Positions 52,601 through 64,000 of a stretch of 64,000 bases of DNA are shown one piece after another; position 1 is the stretch's first letter; each line of letters begins with the position of its first letter. The notes under the pieces were generated by a model that was given only the letters and a program-made list of their open reading frames with translations, made no database searches and was not told the origin of the DNA. The stretch comes from Tyto alba. Lineage: Eukaryota > Chordata > Aves > Strigiformes > Tytonidae. Both the position numbers and the translations under genes were made by a program. The stretch lies in NCBI RefSeq assembly GCF_018691265.1, contig NW_024881330.1, forward strand, positions 14,817,386-14,881,385, given 5' to 3'.

Positions 52601-53411
52601 GACAACCAGGAATTTATGTACAGAAATAAACTCCCCAACAGGGCCCTTTGTGCACAGTGTGAGAGGATCTGAGAGTGGTTCATCCATTTGATGTATCACC
52701 ATGCAGGCAGTGAGAATGGAGGAGCGGGTGATTTGCCCTGAGATTACTGTTCCTCTTGTCATGCCAGCACAACACAGCCAGTGGTATTTCTGACACTAAG
52801 GTGATCTACTGGCCTCCCAGCACTTATTACTCCGTACACTCCCCCTGATCTTTTCTCTATTCTCATCCTTCAGCAACTGATACCAATCCAGTACGTCCTA
52901 AGTATGCAGTTAGTTTCTGTCCCTGAAGTTCTTAAGAAACAGATCTACAGATAACCTCACAGACACCTTGAAAAGCTCTCTTGGTGGCGGGAAGAGTTGC
53001 AATGTTGGCATCTCATGATTCTCACATGATCTGGGGTAAAATCCTGGCCTAACTTAAGACGGTGTGGTCAATGGAATCAGGCTCTCACCTTCACATCTTC
53101 ATAAATATCTCAGTTGAAACAGAAAATTTTCAAAAGTTTGGGGGCATTTATTTGAAAATGGATACATCTCTCATCCTTAAATTTGCCTGAAAAGCTGGAC
53201 AATGTGAAAGGAGTGGTACTGTCAACCACTGCATCCGCTGTGCAAACTAACCCAGCTGATTTTGCATGAAGTAAGTTAGGAAGTATTTTCACAAGCCCTC
53301 CCACCAGTGCAACTGAGTGGATAATAATCTCTGTGTACCAGCCAGTAGCACATTGCTGATAATATCAGCCACCACAGTTTAAAGAAGCCATCACACAATG
53401 CCTTCATGAAA
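43691..53411 (-). other. DEPTOR intron 1, middle part
   Basis: This 9.7 kb stretch has no gene or transposon that I can recognise. Open frames are short (at most 127 codons), overlap on both strands and carry no known domain. Composition is mostly AT-rich with no CpG cluster. Confidence 0.72.
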
Positions 53412-53805
53412 TATAGAGTAATTCAGACTGGAAGGGACCTCTGGAGGTCTTCTGGTCCAGCCTATACTGAAAGCATGTCCAGTCAGTGTAAGTTGCTCAG
53501 TGTCATGTCCAGGAAACATTTTAGTATCTCCGAGCTTCTTTGGGCCCCTATTTCAATTTTTTACTTACCCACATGGTGAATAATTATTTGCAAATAGCTA
53601 ATTAGAAATTCCCTTGCAAATTTTACCTACTGCCTCTTGTCCTATTCCTGTGCACTTTGGAGAAGACTCTCTCCCTATTTCCCTACACCTTCTCATTTAA
53701 GTAGTTGCAGCCAGCAGTAAGATCCCCCTGAGCCTTCTCTTCTCCAGGCTGAGCAGATCCAGCTCTCAGCATTTCTTTGTACATCATGTGCTCCAGCCCA
53801 CACCC
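53412..53805 (-). mobile_element. Old, diverged CR1 LINE fragment
   Basis: The left end gagtaattcagactggaagg and the right part ccttctcttctccaggctga match the 3' region of CR1 on the minus strand. Between them the sequence is strongly diverged and the reading frame is lost. This is an older insertion than the two other CR1 copies. The right boundary is uncertain by tens of bases. Confidence 0.8.
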
Positions 53806-56800
53806 ACCCTGAGATCCAGCTCTCCTTGCGTCCTGTTCCTGTGTGTCACTGCATTTCTTGTACAAAGACACCTTTTTGCTGTCTATTTTAGATAATTGCA
53901 TATTTTTGCATAAATTAAGGTTGAGATAATAAGCTTTTAATAAACCTTGGTTTATTTCCTTTGTTCTGCATGCTTTTAAGAACCTACTTTCATTGCCCTG
54001 TCTAATTAGACAAGCAGCAGTACGACGCCAATGGCTCCTACTATGGATCCATTTTTCTTGTCACAGAGATCTACTTATTAATTTAACCTCATCTATGTCT
54101 ATAAAAGACTTGAAAGGTCTGAGTTTGTCCAAATGCTATTTGTTTTGAAAATACATTAATTGTCCACGTCGTTAAGCTTCTAGCCCCCAAAAAAATATCA
54201 AAATGGTATTTTTACAACCTCTTTTGGGATTTGTACATGATAATGCTACTCTTAGCTTCTTTACATTGCAATCTCCCTCCGTTTGCACTGACCAAGCAGC
54301 AAAATATCAGTTTAAGCTAGGAGTTACTTTTTCTACATCTTACTAAAAATAGCTAGAGGAAAATACAAGTTAATTACATCCTGGGCACCAGGAAACAATT
54401 AACAGCTTTCTATTATATCACCCTGATTTCTAAGCTATACAATTATATGCTACTGCAGAAAATGATGTGTGATTATCAAGAGAAGGATCGTTACTGCAGA
54501 AAATGAAAGGAAATTGTTCTGCTGCTGACAATCAGTGCTATAAATAATGTTTAGCTAATATATTTTCAGAAGTCATTTCCATTATTTGCAATCCTAACTT
54601 TGAGTGACACATTGGCCATGTGTTGCCAGATTCTCCTCCCAAAGAGGATGAGCATAAGTGCTGGACTCTGATTCCTCAGACAAGCACTCACAGTTTCAGC
54701 TTCCTGTGAATATTCTGCAATACTTATTGGAATTAAATTAAAAATCATTGGGTTTATGAACCATATTGTAATTACGCCTGTGTTCCGTTTGCATCTTAAA
54801 TCAGAGCTAAGAATGGCTTGTGAAAACACAAAGGAATACACAGGCTTGCTTTAAGCAGCCCCAACACTTTGAAGACACGAGTAACAATGAGAAGAGCAAC
54901 GGATACAACATACCAACACCTCTTTTTAATTCCTGCCAATAAACTCATTTGGTCCAATATGCAGGAACCTGGTGCAAACACAAGCCAGTGGACTGTACAA
55001 CAGTTCAGGTGAATACTAATGGAAACATTATGGGGCTATACCCATTCCAGCAATGGCCTTTAGTGTGAGCAGCAATGAAACAAACCCACACAAACCTTCA
55101 CAAATCCAAGTCAAAGGCCAATCTGCTGTGTTACCAGGGGTGAGAGAATCTCCCCAAACCAGGTAGACAATATGTGACCCATAAAGGACAAATATGGTAG
55201 TGTTAGCGCTGATTATCAGCAGAAGAACTTTGGTCTCTGCAGATTCCTCATGCAGTGTACCATCAGGACAGCTATACCTCTCCCTCAGAAAGTTCAAGTT
55301 CTGTTCCAAGTTCTCCTTCTCTATTATCTTTTACCTCGGGGCTTCTTCCATGCACTGTCCTTGACAAACATCATCTTGTCTGGCTCTAATCCAGCTGGAA
55401 TGCTCTCCAAAAGATAGTTTCCACAGCTCTTGATCTCAGTAACATTGCCCATCTCCCTGATTCCTTCCACTGCCTCCTATTCTGTCACTTCAAACAGTAT
55501 TACTGTGCTTATCTTCATTTTCAAGCTCCCACCTTTGCTATCACCATCTCTCAGGTGGTGTTGGCTTTTGCTCTGAGTGGCCATTTAGTTCCTGTTTTGC
55601 CATTTGGTTTTAAATCTTCAGGCAAGCATCTTTGTGCTTGCTGCCTTAATACACAGGAGGCACCCTCAGCCAAAGAGCCATAGAGCTGTCTGGATATAGT
55701 CCTCCAAATCCTGTCCATCAATGCTATGACCTCTACCAAAAACTTGACATCTAAACAGAAGTTGGGCAGGGGAAGAACGGATTAAAGTGGTGAGAAGGGG
55801 CTCCTGGACTGACACAGCTATACTTTAACACCAGGGTTTGGCACCATGAGAAGCCAGTCTCCCTGTGGGGTCCCTCAGTAAAAGGGGGAGGTCTATGGAG
55901 CTCCTCAGCCCCCAACCCCAGGCCAGCTGACCCTATCCCTTGCACCATCATTGGTGCTACTTTGACACGACAGTAACCTGGCTGAGCTCCCCAAACTGCT
56001 CGCCATGGGGTCAGACACGCACCAACGCAGGTGCACCAGGCCTAGTAGCAGGAGCTGCCCTTTTCTGCAGCATTACCGACACCGGCTCAGTGCCACCGTA
56101 AAACCCACAGCATGACCTGCAGGCCCCTGGTTCTCCACTGATACCAGAAAACTCTCATCTGCCTGCAATTCCCCGTGACACAGCTGTGGGAGCCCATGTA
56201 ATCACCGACACAATTGCAAGGAAATGGGGAATTATGGCCTTGTTATGTGAAAATCAGTTTCTATATTTGCTCTGAATTAGCAAGCCCAATCAAGCATATT
56301 TTTTAATTATTTGTAAGTGCACCTTTGAGATATGAATGTATTTACTGGATTGAGGCACTGTTAAGAAGCAAACTATGAAGACCGTAAAATTACAGGGCTG
56401 ATAATTAAGGTGGGGTGCTGCATCCTGAAGTAGTGCTGTCACACTGGTAGTCCTGTGATATGCTGGTCATATAAATTACATAGCACAAATTTCAAAACAT
56501 ATGAAATGACAAAATTTGTCTCTATTCATAGCCTGACAAGAGCGCAAAAGTAAAGGTAAAAACTTTGAAAGAGAAATAATCTAGGCAAATTGCAAACATA
56601 GTTTCTGTTCCTATCTGGTAACAACATGTGCATTGGGCATTTAAACTCAACATGATTTTTATAGTGTCTCTTCGACTGGAGTCTAAAAATTTTTAATGGG
56701 AAGCCAGCAAATGTTTGACCCACGTTGAGTTTAGGAAAATTAAGCACTGAGGGGGTGGTCAGGCAAACTCAGCAGTGGCTGCTGCCGCCACTCCCTCTCT

Positions 56801-59800
56801 CTGTCCTTGACCCCGAGTTTCTGCCAGCTCCCTCACCCCAGTGCTGGCACTGCTCTGACCTCACACCCAGCCTGTTTAGAAAGTTAAATTTTTCTTATTT
56901 GGCTTCAGCTGCTGTAGTTCCCTGAACTTCTGATCGCAGACAAACACCAGTGCACACTGCAAGGGAAGCGATAAAAGAGAGGCAGCAACAGCCTGCAGTT
57001 AGATCTGCTGTATCAGAAAACCACAGCCTGAAACCATAGTTCAGTGACATGGGGTAAGCCAGCGCCCACTTCTCCCCGCCCCTCCGTACTTCTTCAGAGA
57101 AAGCTTTTATGTGGCCTTGTGGTAAATCGGTTTGTAAAACTGACCCAACTGAAATTTCAGCCATCCAAAAGCCCTGCTGATCACTTCCCCAGTGCAGGTC
57201 ACTGTGTGGTGATGGTCCAGAGGAGAGGAAGCACGGAGGGGGGAAACTAGGAGGCAGAAGCACCTGTGTCAGTGTGGGTACAAGAAATTGAGGACCACCG
57301 CTTTCAGTGGCAGTACTAGCTCAAAGTTTTAGCCATCCAAACTATTAGCCCCCCTCCACTTCTCTAGCTCCAGGCAGACCTGGATCACTGTGTAGCTGTA
57401 CCATGACAAAGAGCCCAGCTGAGGAACAGACAAATAGATGTAAGAGCAGATGTGCTGATGATTACTGTCTGAGGAGGCTCCTTTGGCTTCACAGGCTTCT
57501 CTAGAGCTTGAGTAAGCCTGTGACAGAGTCTATGGGTTATCTTTTCCCTTTTTCCATGCTTCCATGAAATTCAGTGCTTCAGAATTTAAAAAAAAAAAAA
57601 TAAAGGAGCAAGATTGTACCTTATTTTACTTCCACTCCTGATATACAACATTCTCCTGGCAGTGAGGGTTTAAATATTTTATTCTTCTTTAACTCTGAGA
57701 ACAGTTTTATTCTTTCTGCTGCACGAAACAGGATATTCACAATACAGTCATTTCTTCTTAAGACTGCAAGAAAAATGTGGATTCAATGGAAAGGTCAACT
57801 CTAAACAGTTAGGAAAAAAGTTTAAAAAATTAAGTCGTGACTGTTGATATTTATTAAACTGATTAAAAATCCCTTCTCATCTTTCCTTCTGATAGCTAGT
57901 GGAGCAAACTGCCTTTGTAAATGTCTCTCCATTCTATAATAATACCAATAGTCTTAGTCAGACCAGTTTAACTAAGGATCCTTGCGAGTCTGTGTTCAAA
58001 CAGGTTTAAGTTGTATTTAACCACAGTGGTTTATACATTAAAATTGTTTAAAATATATGGTTTATATGTCCTGCTCTTGCTTAAGGAAAAAAACAAAAAC
58101 AAAAGCAAAAAAAAAAACCACAGTAACCCATGACTACCATGTGAAGTTCATCCTTCGTTCAATGAATGCCAGTGGTTCTGCCAAGACCTGAAGCTTTGCA
58201 GATTCTGTCTTTGTTAACCTTTAGAGCCTTGATGCAGTTTTTCTTCACGGACCAGCTACACAAATCAAACCTGCTTAGCTCTTGCTTCTTACCTAGCCTT
58301 TCATTCCCTTTGCCAGTTCTTCATCAGTTTAATCTCTTCCCACAGAAGTTTATTTTGAGGAGATGACTATTCAACCCTGGTCTTGAACACAGGAAAAAAA
58401 GTACCTTTCAGTAAGCAAAAGGACACACACAAGCCTGCTCTGCTAAGAAGAAAGAGGCAAAAGAGTTAACACAACCACAATACAAGGGTTATGAAAATAA
58501 AAAGCAAAGTGTCAAGAAAGGTAGAAGGCCCAGACCCTCAGGAGGGAATGTCTGTTTCTGAGAACAGACCCTAAGCCAAGAGCTGCCACCCAATCCTGCA
58601 CTCAGTGCCTGGACGCTTAGTGATGGAGATGAAGAAGTCTACATCAGGAACTTAGCTAGACTGCGGAGAGGCTAACATTTACTGCTGTGATGATATCCTT
58701 CACTTTCTTACAGTTTACATCACAGAAAGCACTGAAATTCTGTAACTTTTACAGTTCAAAAAGTAGTGGAGTCTACAGATATAAGAAATACACCAATTAA
58801 AATTAAATGCACTGATTCCTCCTTGGTCCTTGTCGACCATTTATCCAATAGTGAAAACTGGTTGACTTCCCTCCTGGCTTCAGTTTGGTCTCTCACTCTA
58901 CAGCTGTGACTCTACGGGAGAAAGGAGCAGATTCTCTCCTGAATGCGGTACCCAGAGCTCCCCCCTCATCCCAGCACACACAGTGTCACCTCTGCAGCTC
59001 CACACTTGGGAGGTATTTTTCTCTGTGCTTTTGGGATGCCACTCTTGGGCTCAGTGTCTGATCTCCCAAACCAGAAATTCCAATCCTGACGGAGTCTTAC
59101 TTTGGTTCCCCAAAGTTTGGCAGATTCACACAGACCCTCCCTCGCCGGCCAGAGCCCACTACTGCTGTGAGGAACCGCTACCAATTGCAGCCAAGATTTG
59201 TGTTGCAAGGGCTTTATTTTTCTTCAGAGCATACAGTGCCTGCCCCTGCCAGGACTTGATAAATAGCTCAAATTCCTAGGCACTATCACTACACAAATAG
59301 TAAATAATAATGACAAGTGATAGGAGGACTTCTCTGTCATGGTGCCAGCCTACGGCCACTGACCCAAAGGAGCAGGGATAGTGCAGTCAATGCAAAGCTA
59401 GATTCCTTTTGGCACATTTATTCTGCCTTCCCTGCACAAGCATCAACATCAAAACAGTTTCCTTCACCTGTTCATGGACAGGTCCTCTAACATAAAATAA
59501 ATTAAAAAATATTCTTGCACATGCTACACACATCCAGGATCCTTTGCTTGCCTGAAAATCTCTGCTAACCTGAGACAAAAGTTAATGATTGACTCCATCT
59601 GGAATAGAATACCTAAAATATACAGCACAAACCACTTGTACAACATCCGCCTTCTTGTGTACATAGCGAAAGAGTGATCGTTATTTGCACATGCGTTGTT
59701 AACTACTTGATCTCTGAGTTGTGCTTGAGGAAAGCTGCTGACGGGAACGACTGAATTATTAAAAGGCACAGCTTAAAGGAAAGGACTGAGCAAACAAAAG

Positions 59801-59896
59801 CCTTATGTCTTGATTTCTAGAAATATTTCATAGCCAAAAATTTTACTGAAGGACATGAGAAATTGAGATTCCTGGCCCAGGAATCATATACATATG
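53806..59896 (-). other. DEPTOR intron 1, third part
   Basis: No exon recognised. At 54566-55309, three minus-strand open frames (93, 61 and 91 codons) encode hydrophobic segments; see findings. There is an A13 run at 57588-57600 and an A-rich stretch at 58085-58120. The DEPTOR first exon was looked for and not seen. Confidence 0.7.
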
Positions 59897-59945
59897 CACG
59901 CACACACACACGCACACGCACACACACACACATATATATATGTAT
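59897..59945. repeat. (CA)n microsatellite running into (TA)n
   Basis: Cacaca units with a few CG interruptions span 59897-59932, followed by atatatata. Both strands give spurious Thr/His or Val/Cys-rich frames. Confidence 0.92.
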
Positions 59946-61554
59946 CTATGCATGTATGCATGCTTATATATACATATGGGACCTGATGTCATTAAAATTA
60001 GTACAAATGCGCAAGACTGAAACATGTGAGAAGGTACATCAGGTGTCAAAGATTCTAGAAAAAAATAACATAAATTTGAAAAACACATGTTTTTTATAAA
60101 ATGAAAATAATTTATATTAATTAAATTAAATAACTGAAAGTATTGTGATAGGGTAGAGTTAGCATGAAACTTCTTGATTTCAGAGCACTTCATTTTGCAG
60201 CTCTACCAACTTTCAATTTGAAACCTTTTCTTTCAGTGTATTACTCTGGCAGAACCAGATAAGATTGACAGCTTTTTGGTTGCTTGATTTTGGAAAACAA
60301 ATAATGAAATTATTTGGACGGATAGTTCTGGAGCACTGTGTTCCACAGAGATCTGATGATATTATCTCCTGTGTCCTATCCACCCTGAAGAAGTCAGCAC
60401 ACAAGAGCCTTCTCAAGAGAGACAACTGAAAACTACTGTTTCTCAGGGTTAGTTTTGCACCAGATCAGTAGGTCTTGGTGAAGGAAAATGCAACAACTGG
60501 TGGAGAACTAAGGAGGTTGCAAGAACAAGGTGCAGGGGGTGGAAAAACACTTCATGTCTTTAGGTGGAAGTACAATATTGGATTGACTTAGGCAGATTAC
60601 AGAATCTCATCTTCATGAATTCTGTCTCTAAAAATGGCATATATGTTTGTTTAATAGCTGAAGATCGGGCAGGACCTGACTTGAGAGGAAGTGACCTCTG
60701 GACAAGTCTATATCTTAAATCCTTACATTCATTTTAATGTATAAGCTTACACTGTTGTAGTAGTGCATAACTCGAGTGTTAATATACTTTCAAACACAGT
60801 GATAGCATTTAATAAATTATGTAACTATATGGTTAATATGTTTCTATATTATAGCAATACATTAACACTAAGGCTCTCTTGATTACTTTTCCCTTGAGAC
60901 TGTTATGTGCCCTGGGTTCTTTGCACCTTAGGGTTCCAATGAACTTTTGAACTCTACCGCCATGAAAAAGGTTGGCTATTTATTACTCAGAATAAGAAAA
61001 AAATTTATGGACCTGTAGGTACTATCATCCTTCAGAAGTTAATGACTCTGAAAGTTATGTACTCCAATATGTTAAGAAGTTTTCTTAAAGTGATAACCTT
61101 CCTGAAGTGAGACCTTTGGAAGACTGGCGAAAAATGGTTTTGACTTGTTTTGCAGCTTCAAAATCTATAGCTTCTTACCATGTAAAAACTCTTTTGTAAG
61201 ATGAAACTCATATACAAATGCTCATAAAAAGTCAAACAAATTTCTGTTGAACCCTATCCTGCATTTTGTCTTTTTCAAAAGAAAGAATAATCTCTAAGAA
61301 ACACGCTTCATATTTCCCTAAGCAGAAAGAAAGAAGATGCTGAATTATAAGAAATATGAAAATCACTGGCTCATCTAACAAGTTGCATATTTATTTACTC
61401 AATTATTTAACAGAAATGTGAATTGGGAAAGGTGTTGCTTCTTGTAAGGCTGGTGATAAAGAGGTATCCAAAAGTCTTGCAGAGACAGTAAATGTCATTC
61501 AAGTTACATGTACTAAAGAGAACTGCACCATATGCACAATGGCAATTTCTGATT
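59946..61554 (-). other. DEPTOR intron 1, AT-rich stretch
   Basis: AT-rich single-copy-looking sequence between two microsatellites. No gene or repeat recognised. Confidence 0.7.
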
Positions 61555-61602
61555 AAAAAACAAACAAACAAACAAACAAACAAACAAACAAACAAACAAA
61601 CA
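61555..61602. repeat. (CAAA)n microsatellite, ~12 units
   Basis: This is a perfect aaac tetranucleotide run of about 48 bp. On the minus strand it reads as repeated Val-Cys-Leu-Phe inside a 152-codon frame that is not a gene. Confidence 0.95.
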
Positions 61603-64000
61603 GGTGTTCTTTGAATATTGCTGTTTGGTCAACTGAAGCCTGAAGACACCCTGAATGACTAGGCATATTTTCTGCAATAAATGAGGGTCTCTTGGAAGAT
61701 ATACCAGATTTTGGTGACAATCTGGCATCAAGAAACAATCAGTAGACAGGAAGATTTCAGACACCCCTGACTTGTAAGACAGGTAGCCAGCACATATATC
61801 AAAACACGTCCATTGAAATCGCTTTTGGTTGCCAGAGGCAAGATCAGCTCTAAGTAAGTTAATGCTCAAACCCAGAGATACTTTAATCCTCCTGCCAAAC
61901 AGTGCTGAAACGGGCACAACCTGTTGCCTTTGACCAGGAGGGAAATGAGCTTGGAATTGCTCTGCTCCCAATAAAATTCTTATTGACTTCAGTAGTGCCG
62001 TTATATGTCCCCATCATTAGGCTTCCAACGAAGACTATCCAAAGCACTAAAGCTGTGACACCTTCCTTCAGGCACACCCCGTGAGACCAAGGAAGCTGAG
62101 GGACATTCTCTTCCCTGGGGCTGCCCCCAGGCAGGTGTTTGCAGTCAGGGATGGAGCAGGACAGAGGCTTTGAAGGGCTCTCCCAGTCCCGAGGAAGCTG
62201 AAGGTCCCGTGATCCTCTCAAGCACAGCTCGCTGGTTCTTCAGGAGACAGTTCCATACTCATCACTTGTAGCTTACGGAGCCTTTTAAGGGCAGCTCTGT
62301 TGCAGCCATCCTCAAAAGCAAGAGCTCACTCACTGAACAGATATAGGGTCTCTGAAACTGCAGCAGCACAGAGGGAAGAGCTGGGTTTTGGGGTGGTTGA
62401 AGCTGTCAGGCAGCCAGAGCCCCGGCAGTTTGTCCTTGCAAGCCCATCAGTGCCTGGAGAGCCCACAGCCAGACTGTGCCCATCCCAGCTCTCCTCCTGT
62501 TCTTCTTAGTCTCCTGCATGGCAGTGAGAAGCTGCCCAAGGGTCTGTCCTGAAGTGCCACACTGCTGAAATCTTCAGCTTTGTTTCATGGCTGTCAGCCT
62601 GAGACAAGAGCCAAACCTGAGAAGTCCTCACTTTAAAAAATATGTTACTCTTAACCAAAAGTAAGAGTTAGGTATTCACTCTGGCAGATACTGGGTATAG
62701 AAGCAAAGGACATTACCAGATGTAAAAATCTACCATGTCAGCTAAAATATAGCTCAAGATCCTGTTTATTTTTCCATAAATCCCCTCACCAGGATTTACA
62801 TCACGGCCTCATCTCCCACAAACTGCTCATGCCCGAAGCTGGTGGGTGCAAGCACAGAGCCAGCGTGCACCAGCAGCCAGCATCCCGGCTGCCAGCTGAC
62901 ACCGCACCCCGGGGCAGAGGCTCCTGACCTCGCAGAGGAGAAACACAGATCACAAGCAACCGAGGGACAGTTAAAGGCAGAAGGAAACAACTCTTTGGCC
63001 TCCTCCTGTCCCTCCCTTAGCCAGCGTGCACTTGCCTGGGCAGGAGAAGGGGGCCCAGGGCTTCCGTCCCCACTGCTGGCACTGCCAGTGTGCAAGGCCA
63101 GGCTCCCCAAGGCACTGCTCAGATGACTTCAGCCCTCACTGCATGAAGAAGTCCCTGCCAGAGCAGGACAGATGTGCACCAAACAGGCCACAGGAATGGG
63201 GGCCATAAGGCAACACATGAGGCCGGGGCGAGACGGGCAATAGGAACTTTGTAAGGAATTTCAATCAAGCAGCTCTCATAAGTATTTGAGTTTAGACACA
63301 TGTGCTGTTTGGTCTAGTACAAGAGTGCTTTAAATACCTACATTTGGCTGGGTTTGTGTAAGCAACACCATGCTCACAGTTTCGTTTTACACTTTTACTC
63401 CTAAGTTATGTGTTCATTTTGCAGTATGCAGCACTTGCTCATGTGCACTTTCACCCAAATACACACATAATCACCTGTCTGGCTGCATCACTCCCGCTGG
63501 GGGCTTATCTTGCATTTGTAAGCATCACTAAGAATAGAGTACAGTATGTTTCCTTGAGTGCATGTGTGTGCTGGTTTCCTATCACCTGTTTGCCTGCCCC
63601 AAAGGCTGATGAGATAGCCTGTCTTTGATCCTGAAAACCCTCCTCGTTTTCATTGAGCCTTAACAATTACACACTTATCTTGGACAGCAAACGGGAAACT
63701 TTAAATGTAGAGTTGTCTAAAACTTTTCTGCTGGTTTTCTATCGGATATGGTCTGGAAAACTGAAGAAATCGAACCCTTTGCATAGAGTATCCCAACAGA
63801 GAAACGAAACAAAGCTAACAAAAATATGGGGGGAGACAATTTTGAGTGCAGTTTTAGAAGACAATTCTAGCTGACCCAACAGCTCACTGCTGCCAAACTG
63901 GGAGATCTCACCTCTTCTCCACCACCTCCTCTTCCTGCTCCTGGCTCCACATTCCCAGCACCTATCTCCTGGGGGTTCTGGCAGTCAGCAGCTCAGAAAA
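61603..64000 (-). other. DEPTOR intron 1, right end of window
   Basis: Composition rises in GC between about 62080 and 63230, but CpG are scattered and do not form an island. The conserved N-terminal exon (expected to encode RMAEVLVTGEQL-like residues just before exon 2) is not seen, so the DEPTOR start and its promoter should lie to the right of this window. Confidence 0.6.

Noticed and set aside
55330..55530. Pyrimidine-rich text resembling old interspersed repeats
   Set aside because: I could not match it to any repeat family with confidence from reading alone.
59843..60193. 116-codon frame with Val-Cys repeats
   Set aside because: It is read through the (CA)n microsatellite.
61513..61971. 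152-codon minus-strand frame with Val-Cys-Leu-Phe repeats
   Set aside because: The repeat comes from the (CAAA)n microsatellite; the rest has no recognisable domain.
62080..63230. GC-richer stretch considered as the DEPTOR promoter and first exon
   Set aside because: CpG are scattered, no reading frame matches the conserved N-terminus, and no donor follows such a frame.
1..64000. CRISPR arrays, operons, phage or bacterial mobile systems
   Set aside because: None are expected or seen; introns, CR1 elements and microsatellites identify vertebrate nuclear DNA.

Overview
The window is nuclear genomic DNA from a bird. The evidence is a vertebrate gene split into short exons with GT-AG introns, plus three copies of the avian-type CR1 LINE. 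Two of these show the typical bird CR1 3' end, a short repeated tail next to GGTTGGAAGGGACC-like sequence on the opposite strand. Interspersed repeat density is otherwise low. I cannot name the species.

One protein-coding gene can be supported: DEPTOR (DEPDC6), the DEP-domain and PDZ-domain inhibitor of mTOR, on the minus strand. Seven exons are visible at 38127-37949, 35920-35797, 30064-29886, 15973-15788, 15155-15021, 11902-11832 and 11181-11077. By comparison with the human protein these are exons 2 to 8. Together they give 979 coding nucleotides, about 326 of the usual ~409 residues. Their lengths and phases fit residues 41-367 of the human protein without insertion or deletion, and all splice sites are GT/AG. 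Exon 1 (the N-terminal ~40 residues, right side) and exon 9 (the last ~42 residues of the PDZ domain, left side) were not found. They probably lie beyond the two window edges.

Layout from left to right: 1-11076 is the intron between exons 8 and 9. The compact 3' half of the gene (exons 8, 7, 6 and 5: PDZ domain and regulatory linker) spans 11.1-16.0 kb. A 13.9 kb intron 4 (15974-29885) holds a CR1 fragment and a CpG-rich block at about 21.9-23.0 kb. The DEP-domain exons 4, 3 and 2 lie at 29.9-38.1 kb. From 38.1 kb to the right end is intron 1, with a 1.26 kb dead CR1 joined to a (GATA)n tract, an older CR1, and CA and CAAA microsatellites.

Nothing in the window amounts to a new multi-gene system. 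The most useful leads are the intragenic CpG island, the matching exon structure of the two DEP domains, and the fully kept phosphodegron in exon 6. Most open frames in the rest of the window look like chance.
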